Of a stretch of DNA of 64,000 bases, positions 11,766-23,629 are shown in pieces. Position 1 is the stretch's first letter; every line of letters begins with the position of its first letter. Origin of the DNA: Megalopta genalis (taxonomy: Eukaryota; Arthropoda; Insecta; Hymenoptera; Halictidae); assembly GCF_051020955.1 (NCBI RefSeq), contig NW_027476669.1:96579-160578 (forward strand), in the 5' to 3' direction. The translations under genes and the position numbers were made by a program. The notes under the pieces were generated by a model. That model was not told the origin of the DNA. It made no database searches and was given only the letters and a program-made list of their open reading frames with translations.

Positions 11766-14700
11766 GCCTTCTACTTCGCATTAATTGGAAGCTAAATCAC
11801 GTGTTTCGCGTGGATTTGAAGCTAACTCGTTCGATGCGCACGCAGTTAAGTCTAAATAACGTATATCACAAGTATTTGTAGCTAAACCATTTGTTTCGCA
11901 TGAATTTGATGCTAAGACTTCTACTTCGCATTGATTTGAAGTTATATCATGTGTTTCTCTTGAATTTGAAGCTAACTCGTTTGATTCGCATGCAGTTGAA
12001 GCTAAATCATTTTGATCACAAGTATCTGAATCCAAAACATTTGTTTCGCATTGATTTGAAGCTAAGCCTCCTACTTCGCATTGATTTGAAATTAAATCTT
12101 GTGTTTCCCTGGGATTTGAAGCTAACTCGTTTGATTCGCATGCAATTGACTCTAAATCGTGTTTATCAGAAGTATTTGAAGCTAAACCACATGTTTCGCA
12201 TGGATTTGAAGTTAATCCTTCTACTTCGCATTGATTTGAAGCTAACTCATGTGCTTCGCATGGATTTGAAGCTAACTCGTTTGTTTCGCCTGCATTTGAA
12301 GCTATTTCATTTAAACCGCAAATATTTGAAGGTAAATCATTTGTTTCGCATGGATTTGAAGCTAAGCCTTCTACTTCGCATTGATTTGAAGCTAACTCAT
12401 GTGTTTCCCATGGATTTGAAGCTAACTCGTTTGAATCGCATGCAGTTGAAGCTAAACCATGTTTATCACAAGTATCTGAATCCAAACCATTTGTTTCGCA
12501 CAGATTTGAAGCTAAGCCTCCTACTTCGCATTGATTTGAAGTTAAATCATGTGGTTCCCTGGGATTTGAAGCTAACTCGTTCCATTCGCATGCAATTGAC
12601 TCTAAAACGTGTTTATCACAAGTATTTGAAGCTAAATCATTTGTTTCGCATTGATTTGAAGCTAAGCCTACTACATCGCATTGATTTGAAGCTGAATCAT
12701 GTGTTTCGCATGGACTTGAAGCTAACTCGTTTGTTTCACCTGCATTTGAAGCTATTTTATTTAAACCGCAAGTATTTGAAGGTAAATCATATGGTTCGCA
12801 TGGATTTGAAGCAAAGCCTTCTACTTCGCATTGATTTGAAGTTAAATCATCTGTTTCCTTTGGATTTGAAGCTAAGTCGTTTGATTCGCATGCAGTTGAA
12901 GCTAAATCATTTTGTTCACAAGTATCTGAACCCAAAACATTTGTTTCGCATTTATTCGAAGCTAAGCCTTCTACTTCGCATTGATTGAAGTTAAATCATG
13001 TGTTTCCCTGGGATTTGAAGCTAACTCGTTCCATTCGCATGCAATTGACTCTAAAACGTGTTTATCAGAAGTATTTGAAGCTAAACCATTTGTTTCACAT
13101 GGATTTGAAGCTAAGCCTTCTACTTCGCATTGATATGAAGCTAACTCATGTGCTGCGCATGGATTTGAAGCTAACTCGTTTGTTTCGCCTGCATTTGAAG
13201 CTATTTCATTTAAACCGCAGATATTTGAAAGTAAATCATTTGTTTCGCATGGATTTGAAGCTAAGCCTTCCACTTCGCATTGATTTGAAGTTAATATCAT
13301 GTGTTTCCCTTGGATTTGAAGCTAAGTCGTTTGATTCGCACGCAGTTGAAGCTAAATCATGTTTATTAGAAGTATCTGAACCCAAAACATTTGTTTCGCA
13401 TTGATTTGAAGCTAAGCCTACTAGTTCGCATTGAGTTGAATTTAAATCATGTGTTTCCCTTGGATTTGAAGCTAAGTCGTTTGATTCGCACGCAGTTGAA
13501 GCTAAATCATGTTTATCACAAGTATTTGAAGGTAAATCATTTGTTTCGTTTGAATTTGATGCTAAGACTTTTACTTCGCATTGATTTGAAGTTAAATCAT
13601 GTGTTTCTCTTGAATTTGAAGCTAACTCGTTTGATTCGTATGCAGTTGAAACTAAATCATGTTTATCACAAGTATTTGAAGCTAAACCATTTGTTTCGCA
13701 TTGATTTGAAGCTAAGTCTACTACTTTGCATTGATTTGAAGCTGAATCATGTGTTTCGCATGGTCTTGAAGCTAACTCGTTTGTTTCGCCTGCATTTGAA
13801 GCTATTTCATTTAAACCGCAGATATTTGAAGGTAAATCATTTGTTTCGCATGGATTTGAAGCTAAGCCTTCCACTTCGCATTGATTTGAAGTTAATATCA
13901 TGTGTTTCTCTTGGATTTGAAGCTAACTCGTTTGAATCGCATGCAGTTGAAGCTAAATCATGTTTATTACAAGTATCTGAACCCAAAACATTTGTTTCGC
14001 ATTGATTTGAAGCTAAGCCTACTACTTCGCATTGAGTTGAAGTTAAATCATGTGTTTCCCTTGGATTTGAAGCTAAGTCGTTTGAATCGCACGCAGTTGA
14101 AGCTAAATCATGTTTATCACAAGTATTTGAAGGTAATTCATTTGTTTCGCATTGATTTGAAGCTAAGCCTACTACTTCGCATTGATTTGAAGTTAATTCA
14201 TGTGTTTCTCTTGAATTTGAAGCTAAGTCGTTTGATTCGCATGCAGTTGAAGCTAAATCATTTTGATCACAAGTATCTAAATCCAAACCATTTGTTTCGC
14301 ATTGATTTGAAGCTAAGCCTCCTACTTCGCATTGATTTGAAGTTAAATCATGTGTTTCCCTGGGATTTGAAGCTAACTTATTCCATTCGCATGCAATTGA
14401 CTCTAAATCGTGGTTATCAGAAGTATTTGAAGCTAAACCATTTGTTTCACATGGATTTGAAGCTAAGCCTTCTACTTCGCATTGATTTGAAGCTAACTCA
14501 TGTGCTTCGCATGGATGTGAAGCTAACTCGTTTGTTTCGCCTGCATTTGAAGCTATTTCATTTAAACCGCAGGTATTTGAAGGTAATTCATTTGTTTCGC
14601 ATTGATTTGAAGCTAAGCCTACTACTTCGCATTGATTTGAAGTTAATTCATGTGTTTCTCTTGAATTTGGAGCGAACGCTTACGATTCGTATGCAGTTGA

Positions 14701-16784
14701 AACTAAATCATGTTTATCACAAGTATTTGAAGCTAAACCATTTGTTTCGCATTGATTTGAAGCTAAGTCTACTACTTTGCATTGATTTGAAGCTGAATCA
14801 TTTGTTTCGCATGGTCTTGAAGCTAACTCGTTTGTTTCGCCTGCATTTGAAGCTATTTCATTTAAACCGCAGATATTTGAAGGTAAATCATTTGTTTCGC
14901 ATGGATTTGAAGCTAAGCCTTCCACTTCGCATTGATTTGAAGTTAATATCATGTGTTTCTCTTGGATTTGAAGCTAACTCGCTTGAATCGCATGCAGTTG
15001 AAGCTAAATCATGTTTATTACAAGTATCTGAACCCAAAACATTTGTTTCGCATTGATTTGAAGCTAAGGCTACTACTTCGCATTGAGTTGAAGTTAAATC
15101 ATGTGTTTCCCTTGGATTTGAAGCTAAGTCGTTTGATTCGCACGCAGTTGAAGCTAAATCATGTTTATCACAAGTATTTGAAGGTAAATCATTTGTTTCG
15201 CATGAATTTGATGCTAAGACTTCTACTTCGCATTGATTTGAAGTTAAATCATGTGTTTCTCTTGAATTTGAAGCTAACTCGTTTGATTCGCATGCAGTTG
15301 AAGCTAAATCATTTTGATCACAAGTATCTGAACCCAAAACATTTGTTTCGCATTGATTTGAAGCTAAGCCTACTACTTCGCATTGATTTGAAGTTAAATC
15401 ATGTGTTTCCCTGGGATTTGAAGCTAACTCGTTCCATTCGCATGCAATTGACTCTAAATCGTGTTTATCAGAAGTATTTGAAGCTAAACCATTTGTTTCA
15501 CATGGATTTGAAGCTAAGCCTTCTTGTTCGCATTGATTTGAAGCTAACTCATGTGCTTCGCATGGATTTGAAGGTAACTCGTTTGTTTCGCCTGCATTTG
15601 AAGCTATTTCATTTAAACCGCAGATATTTGAAAGTAAATCATTTGTTTCGCATGGATTTGAAGCTAAGCCTTCCACTTCGCATTGATTTGAAGTTAATAT
15701 CATGTGTTTCCCTTGGATTTGAAGCTAAGTCGTTTGATTCGCACGCAGTTGAAGCTAAATCATGTTTATTAGAAGTATCTGAACCCAAAACATTTGTTTC
15801 GCATTGATTTGAAGCTAAGCCTACTACTTCGCATTGAGTTGAATTTAAATCATGTGTTTCCCTTGTATTTGAAGCTAAGTCGTTTGATTCGCACGCAGTT
15901 GAAGCTAAATCATGTTTATCACAAGTATTTGAAGGTAAATCATTTGTTTCGCATGAATTTGATGCTAAGACTTCTACTTCGCATTGATTTGAAATTATAT
16001 CATGTGTTTCTCTTGAATTTGAAGCTAACTCGTTTGATTCGCATGCAGTTGAAGCTAAATCATTTTGTTCACATGTATCTGAACCCAAAACATTTGTTTC
16101 GCATTGATTTGAAGCTAAGCCTACTACATCGCATTGATTTGAAATTAAACCATGTGTTTCCCTCGGATTTGAAGCTAAGTCGTTTGATTCGCACGCAGTT
16201 GAAGCTAAATCATGTTTATCACAAGTATTTCAAGGTAAATCATTTGTTTCGCATGAATTTGATGCTAAGACTTCTACTTCGCATTGATTTGAAATTAAAT
16301 CATGTGTTTCTCTTGAATTTGAAGCTAACTCGTTTGATTCGCATGCAGTTGAAGCTAAATCATTTTGTTCACAAGTATCTGAACCCAAAACATTTGTTTC
16401 GCATTGTTTTGAAGCTAAGCCTACTACTTCGCATTGATTTGAAGTTAAACCATGTGTTTCCCTTGGATTTGAAGCTAAGTCGTTTGATTCGCACGCAGTT
16501 GAAGCTAAATCATGTTTATCGCAAGTATTTGAAGGTAAATCATTTGTTTCGCATGAATTTTATGCTAAGACTTCTCCTTCGCATTGATTTGAAGTTAAAT
16601 CATGTGTTTCCCTTGGATTTGAAGCTAAGTCGTTTGATTCGCACGCAGTTGAAGCTAAATCATGTTTATCACAAGTATTTGAAGGTAAATCATTTGTTTC
16701 GCATGAATTTGATGCTAAGACTTCTACTTCGCATTGATTTGAAGTTATATCATGTGTTTCTCTTGAATTTGAAGCTAACTCGTT
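11766..16784. repeat. N segment of S1
   Basis: Left part of the super-repeat, built of 150-bp units of both family 2 forms. It has one-base gains at about 13,295, 13,896, 14,947 and 15,698 and a one-base loss near 12,984 (CATTGATTGAAG). All of these recur in S2 (about 37,663-40,377), so they predate the super-duplication. Confidence 0.85.
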
Positions 16785-18565
16785 TGATTAGCATGCAGTT
16801 GAAGCTTAATAATGTTTATCACAAGTATTTGAAGCTAAATCATTTGTTTCGCATTGATTTGAAGCTAAACCTACTACCTCGCATTGATTTGAAGTTAAAT
16901 CATGTGTTTCCCTTGGACTTGAAGCTAATTCGTTTGATTCGCATGCAGTTGACTCTAAATCGTGTTCATCACAAGTATTTGATGCTGAACCACATGTTTC
17001 GCATGGATTTGAAGCTAATCCTTCTACTTCGCATTGATTTGAAGTTAAATCATGTGTTTCTCTTGAATTTGAAGCTAACTCGTTTGATTCGCATGCAGTT
17101 GAAGCTAAATCATTTCGATCACAAGTATCTGAATCCAAACAATTTGTTTCGCATTGATTTGACGCTAAGCCTACTACTTCGTATTGATTTGAAGTTAAAT
17201 AGTGTGTTTCTCTGGGATTTGAAGCTAACTCGTTTGATTCGAAAGCAGTTGACTCTAAATCGTGTTTATCACAAGTATTTGAAGCTAAACCATTTGTTTC
17301 GCATGGATTTGAAGTTAAGCCTTCTACTTCATATTGATTTGATGCTAAATCATGAGTTTCGCATGGATTTAATGCTAACTCGTTTTTTTCGCCTGCATTT
17401 GAAGCTATTTCATTTAAACCGCAGATATTTGAAGGTAAATCATTTGTTTCGCATGGATTTGAAGTTAAGCCTTCTACTTCATATTGATTTGATGCTAAAT
17501 CATGAGTTTCGCATGGATTTAATGCTAACTCGTTTTTTTCGCCTGTATTTGAATCTATTTCATTTAAACCGCAGATATTTGAAGGTAAATCATTTGTTTC
17601 GCATGGATTTGAAGCTAAGGCTTCTACTTCGCATTGATTTGAAGTTAATATCATGTGTTTCTCTGGGATTTGAAGCTAACTCGTTCCATTCGCATGCAAT
17701 TGACTCTAAATCGAGTTTATCACAAGTATTTGAATCTAAACCATTTTTTTCACATGGAATTGAAGCTAAGCCTTCTACTTGGCATTGATTTGAAGCTAAC
17801 TCATGTGCTTCGCATGGATTTGAAGCTAACTCGTTTGTTTCGCCTGCATTTGAAGCTATTTCATTTAAACCGCAGGTATTTGAACGTAAATCATTTGTTT
17901 CGCATTGATTTGGAGCTAACTCATGTGCTTCGCATGGATTTGAAGCTAACTCGTTTGTTTTGCCTGCATTTGAAGCTATTTCATTTAAACCGCAGGTATT
18001 TGAAGGTAATTCATTTGTTTCGCATTGATTTGAAGCAAAGCCTACTACTTCGCATTGATTTGAAGTTAATTCATGTGTTTCTCTTGAATTTGAAGCGAAC
18101 TCGTTCGATTCGTATGCAGTTGAAACTAAATCATGTTTATCACAAGTATTTGAAGCTAATCCATTTGTTTCGCATTGATTTGAAGCTAAGTCTACTACTT
18201 CGCATTGATTTGAAGCTGAATCATGTGTTTCGCATGGTCTTGAAGCTAACTCGTTTGCTTCGCCTGCATTTGAAGCTATTTCATTTAAACCGCAAGTATT
18301 TGAGGGTAAATCATTCGTTTCGCATGGATTTGAAGCTAAGCCTTCCACTTCGCATTGATTTGAAGTAAATATCATATGTTTCTCTTGGACTTGAAGCTAA
18401 CTCGTTTGAATCGCATGCAGTTGAAGCTAAACCATGTTTATCACAAGTTTCTTAATCCAAACCATTTGTTTCGCACAGATTTGAAGCTAAGCCTCCTACT
18501 TCGCATTGATTTGAAGTTAAATCATGTGTTTCCCTGGGATTTGAAGCTAACTCGTTCCATTCGCA
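16785..18565. repeat. P block, copy 1 (S1)
   Basis: Begins with the rare variant GATTAGCATGCAG followed by GCTTAATAATG and ends where GCAATTGACTC/GCAACTTTCTC variants separate copies. It contains two 150-bp subunits with AACTCGTTTTTTTCGCC. It recurs at 18,797 (offset 2,012), inside both R blocks of S1, and in S2. Confidence 0.85.
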
Positions 18566-18796
18566 TGCAACTTTCTCTAAATCGTGTTTATCAGAAGTAT
18601 TTGAAGCTAAACCACATGTTTCGCATGGATTTGAAGCTAATCCTTCTACTTCGCATTGATTTGAAGCTAACTCATGTGTTTCGCATGGTCTTGAAGCTAA
18701 CTCGTTTGTTTCGCCTGCATTTGAAGCTATTTCATTTCAACCGCAGTTATTTGAAGGTAAATCATGTGTTTCCCTCCGATTTCAATATAACTCGTT

Positions 18797-20577
18797 TGAT
18801 TAGCATGCAGTTGAAGCTTAATAATGTTTATCACAAGTATTTGAAGCTAAATCATTTGTTTCGCATTGATTTGAAGCTAAACCTACTACCTCGCATTGAT
18901 TTGAAGTTAAATCATGTGTTTCCCTTGGACTTGAAGCTAATTCGTTTGATTCGCATCCAGTTGACTCTAAATCGTGTTCATCACAAGTACTTGATGCTGA
19001 ACCACATGTTTCGCATGGATTTGAAGCTAATCCTTCTACTTCGCATTGATTTGAAGTTAAATCATGTGTTTCTCTTGAATTTGAAGCTAACTCGTTTGAT
19101 TCGCATGCAGTTGAAGCTAAATCATTTCGATCACAAGTATCTGAATCCAAACAATTTGTTTCGCATTGATTTGACGCTAAGCCTACTACTTCGTATTGAT
19201 TTGAAGTTAAATAGTGTGTTTCTCTGGGATTTGAAGCTAACTCGTTTGATTCGAAAGCAGTTGACTCTAAATCGTGTTTATCACAAGTATTTGAAGCTAA
19301 ACCATTTGTTTCGCATGGATTTGAAGTTAAGCCTTCTACTTCATATTGATTTGATGCTAAATCATGAGTTTCGCATGGATTTAATGCTAACTCGTTTTTT
19401 TCGCCTGCATTTGAAGCTATTTCATTTAAACCGCAGATATTTGAAGGTAAATCATTTGTTTCGCATGGATTTGAAGTTAAGCCTTCTACTTCATATTGAT
19501 TTGATGCTAAATCATGAGTTTCGCATGGATTTAATGCTAACTCGTTTTTTTCGCCTGTATTTGAAGCTATTTCATTTAAACCGCAGATATTTGAAGGTAA
19601 ATCATTTGTTTCGCATGGATTTGAAGCTAAGGCTTCTACTTCGCATTGATTTGAAGTTAATATCATGTGTTTCTCTGGGATTTGGAGCTAACTCGTTCCA
19701 TTCGCATGCAATTGACTCTAAATCGAGTTTATCACAAGTATTTGAATCTAAACCATTTTTTTCACATGGAATTGAAGCTAAGCCTTCTACTTGGCATTGA
19801 TTTGAAGCTAACTCATGTGCTTCGCATGGATTTGAAGCTAACTCGTTTGTTTCGCCTGCATTTGAAGCTATTTCATTTAAACCGCAGGTATTTGAACGTA
19901 AATCATTTGTTTCGCATTGATTTGGAGCTAACTCATGTGCTTCGCATGGATTTGAAGCTAACTCGTTTGTTTTGCCTGCATTTGAAGCTATTTCATTTAA
20001 ACCGCAGGTATTTGAAGGTAATTCATTTGTTTCGCATTGATTTGAAGCAAAGCCTACTACTTCGCATTGATTTGAAGTTAATTCATGTGTTTCTCTTGAA
20101 TTTGAAGCGAACTCGTTCGATTCGTATGCAGTTGAAACTAAATCATGTTTATCACAAGTATTTGGAGCTAATCCATTTGTTTCGCATTGATTTGAGGCTA
20201 AGTCTACTACTTCGCATTGATTTGAAGCTGAATCATGTGTTTCGCATGGTCTTGAAGATAACTCGTTTGCTTCGCCTGCATTTGAAGCTATTTCATTTAA
20301 ACCGCAAGTATTTGAAGGTAAATCATTCGTTTCGCATGGATTTGAAGCTAAGCCTTCCACTTCGCATTGATTTGAAGTAAATATCATATGTTTCTCTTGG
20401 ACTTGAAGCTAACTCGTTTGAATCGCATGCAGTTGAAGCTAAACCATGTTTATCACAAGTTTCTTAATCCAAACCATTTGTTTCGCACAGATTTGAAGCT
20501 AAGCCTCCTACTTCGCATTGATTTGAATTTAAATCATGTGTTTCCCTGGGATTTGAAGCTAACTCGTTCCATTCGCA
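18797..20577. repeat. P' block, copy 2 (S1)
   Basis: Near-identical to 16,785-18,565 at an offset of 2,012. Private changes include CATCCAG (about 18,957) and GATTTGGAGC (about 19,682). The same P' position in S2 has lost 1,021 bp. Confidence 0.85.
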
Positions 20578-23500
20578 TGCAATTGACTCTAAATCGTGTT
20601 TATCAGAAGTATTTGAAGCTAAACCATTTGTTTCACATGGATTTGAAGCCAAGCCTTCTACTTCGCATTGATTTGAAGCTAACTCATGTGCTTCGCATGG
20701 ATTTGAAGCTAACTCGTCTGTTTCGCCTGCATTTGAAGCTATTTCATTTAAACCGCAGATATTTGAAGGTAAATCATTTGTTTCGCTTGGATATGAAGCT
20801 AAGCCTTCTACTTCGCATTGATTTGAAGTTAAGTCATGTGGTTTCCTGGGATTTGGAGCTAACTCGTTTGATTCGCATGCAGTTGACTCTAAATCCCGTT
20901 TATCACAAGTATTTGAAGCTAAACCACATGTTTCGCATGGATTTGAAGTTAAGCCTTCTACTTCATATTGATTTGATGCTGGATCATGTGTTTCGCATGG
21001 GTTTGATGCTAACTCGTTTTTTTCGCCTGCATTTGAAGCTATTTCATTTAAACCGCACTTATTTGAAGGTAAATCATGTGTTTCCCTCCGATTTCAATAT
21101 AACTCGTTTGATTCGCATGCAGTTGAAGTTTAATAATGTTTATCACAAGTATTTGAAGCTAAATCATTTGTTTCGCATTGATTTGAAGCTAAACCTACTG
21201 CTTCGCATTGATTTGAAGTTAAATCATGTGTTTCCCTTGGACTTGAAGCTAACTCGTTTGATTCGCATGCAGTTGAAGCTAAATCATTTCGATCACAAGT
21301 ATCTGAATCCAAACAATTTGTTTCGCATTGATTTGACGCTAAGCCTACTACTTCGTAATGATTTGAAGTTAAATAGTGTGTTTCTCTGGGATTTGAAGCT
21401 AACTCGTTTGATTCGCATGCAGTTGACTCTAAATCGTGTTTATCACAAGTATTTGAAGCTAAACCATTTGTTTCGCATGGATTTGAAGTTAAGCCTTCTA
21501 CTTCATATTGATTTGATGCTACATCATGAGTTTCGCATGGATTTAATGCTAACTCGTTTTTTTCGCCTGCATTTGAAGCTATTTCATTTAAACCGCAGAT
21601 ATTTGAAGGTAAATCATTTGTTTCGCATTGATTTGAAGCTAAGCCTCCTACTTCGCATTGATTTGAAGTTAAATCATGTGTTTCCCTGGGATTTGAAGCT
21701 AACTCGTTCCATTCGCATGCAATTGACTCTAAATCGTGTTTATCAGAAGTATTTGAAGCTAAACCATTTGTTTCACATGGATTTGAAGCTAAGCCTTCTA
21801 CTTCGCATTGATTTGAAGCTAACTCATGTGCTTCGCATGGATTTGAAGCTAACTCGTTTGTTTCGCCTGCATTTGAAGCTATTTCATTTAAACCGCAGGT
21901 ATTTGAAGGTAATTCATTTGTTTCGCATGGATTTGAAGCTAAACCTACTACTTCGCATTGATTTGAAGCTAACTCATGTGCTTCGCATGGATTTGAAGCT
22001 AACACGTTTGTTTCGCCTGCATTTGAAGCTATTTCATTTAAACCGCAGGTATTTGAAGGTAAATCATTTGTTTCGCATGGATTTGAAGCTAAGCCTTCCA
22101 CTTCGCATTGATTTGAAGTTAATATCATGTGTTTCTCTTGGATTTGAAGCTAACTCGTTAGAATCGCATGCAGTTGAAGCTAAATCATGTTTATTACAAG
22201 TATCTGAACCCAAAACATTTGTTTCGCATTGATTTGAAGCTAAGCCTACTACTTTGCATAGATTTGAATTTAAATCATGTGTTTCCGTTCGATTTGAAGC
22301 TAAGTCGTTTGATTCGCATGCAGTTGAAGCTAAATCATGTTCATCACAAGTATTTGATGCTGAACCACATTTTTCGCATGGATTTGAAGCTAATCCTTCT
22401 ACTTCGCATTGATTTGAAGTTAAATCATGTGTTTCTCTTGAATTTGAAGCTAACTCGTTTGATTCGCATGCAGTTGACTCTAAATCGTGTCCATCACAAG
22501 TATCTGAATCCAAACCATTTGTTTCACATGGATTTGAAGCTAAGCCTACTACTTCGCATTGATTTGAAGCTAACTCATGTGCTTTGCATGGATTTGAAGC
22601 TAACTCGTTTGTTTCGCCTGCATTTGAAGCTATTTCATTTAAACCGCAGATATTTGAAGGTAAATCATCTGTTTCGCATGGATTTGAAGCTAAGCTTTCC
22701 ACTTCGCATTGATTTGAAGTTAATATCATGTGTTTCTCTTGGATTTGAAGCTAGCTCGTTTGAATCGCATGCAGTTGAAGCTAAATCATGTTTATTACAA
22801 GTATCTGAACCCAAAACATTTGTTTCGCATTGATTTGAAGCTAAGCCTACTACTTCGCATTGAGTTGAAGTTAAGTCATGTGTTTCCCTTGCATTTGAAG
22901 CTAAGTCGTTTGATTCGCATGCAGTTGAAGCTAAATCATGTTTATCAGAAGTATTTGAAGGTAAATCATTTATTTCGCATGGATTTGAGCTAAGCCTTCT
23001 ACTTCGCATTGATTTGAAGTTAAATCATGTGTTTCTCATGAATTTGAAGCTAATTCGTCCGATTCGCATGCAGTTGAAGCTAAATCATGTTTATCACAAG
23101 TATTTGAAGCTAAATCATTTGTTCCGCATTGATTTGAAGCTAAGCCTTCGACTTCGCATTGATTTGAAGTTAAATCATGTGTTTCCCTTGGATTTGAAGC
23201 TAAGTCGTTTGATTCGCTCGCAGTTGAATCTAAACCATGTTTATCACAAGTATCTGAATCCAAACCATTCGTTTCGCACAGATTTGAAGCTAAGCCGCCT
23301 ACTTTGCATTGATTTGAAGTTAAATCATGTGTTTCCCTGGGATTTGAAGCTAACTCGTTCCATTCGCATGCAATTGACTCTAAATCGTGATTATCAGAAG
23401 TATTTGAAGCTAAACCATTTGTTTCACATGGATTTGAAGCTAAGCCTTCTACTTCGCATTGATTTGAAGCTAACTCATGTGCTTCGCATGGATTTGGAGC

Positions 23501-23629
23501 TAACTCGTTTGTTTCGCCTGCATTTGAAGCTATTTCATTTAAACCGCAGGCATTTGAAGGTAATTCATTTGTTTCGCATGGATTTGAAGCTAAGCCTTCT
23601 ACTTTGCATTGATTTGAAGTTAATATCAT
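20388..23629. repeat. Q block (S1), 3,242 bp
   Basis: Matches 30,146-33,387 at +9,758, 44,046-47,287 at +23,658 and 56,507-59,748. Diagnostic bases that separate Q from Q' are A at 23,390 (Q' has T), A at 20,793 (Q' T), C at 20,799 (Q' T) and G at 20,841 (Q' T). A one-base loss (GATTTGAGCTAAG) near 22,988 is shared by all copies. Confidence 0.9.

Larger units (their letters stand above)
1..11880. repeat. Family 1 sub-array (diverged, irregular)
   Basis: The 150-bp A-B-C-D-E order is visible, for example at 1,050-1,330. Tails are TATCACTTATATCGC (B) and AACCTTCTACATCGC (D). A second B-like monomer, GCAGTTGTAGCTA followed by AATAATGTATATCAC, recurs. Monomers vary more here than in family 2, the order is often broken, and there are runs of D monomers. 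One-base indels occur near 30 (lost C in GTGTTTGCATGG), at about 690 and 3,063 (TTTCGATGC instead of TTTGATGC), at about 1,178, 7,290 and 7,860 (GCAGGCTAA), and a 2-base gain at about 10,960. No gene, promoter or RNA is supported here. Confidence 0.9.

Noticed and set aside
11781..12935. Cys-containing decapeptide protein (LASNPCETND type) on the - strand, such as a pentapeptide-repeat or antifreeze-like protein
   Set aside because: The spacing does not fit the A(D/N)LXX pentapeptide pattern or TxT 12-mers. The frame is broken by TAA and by frameshifts in each block, and it shows no constraint between copies.
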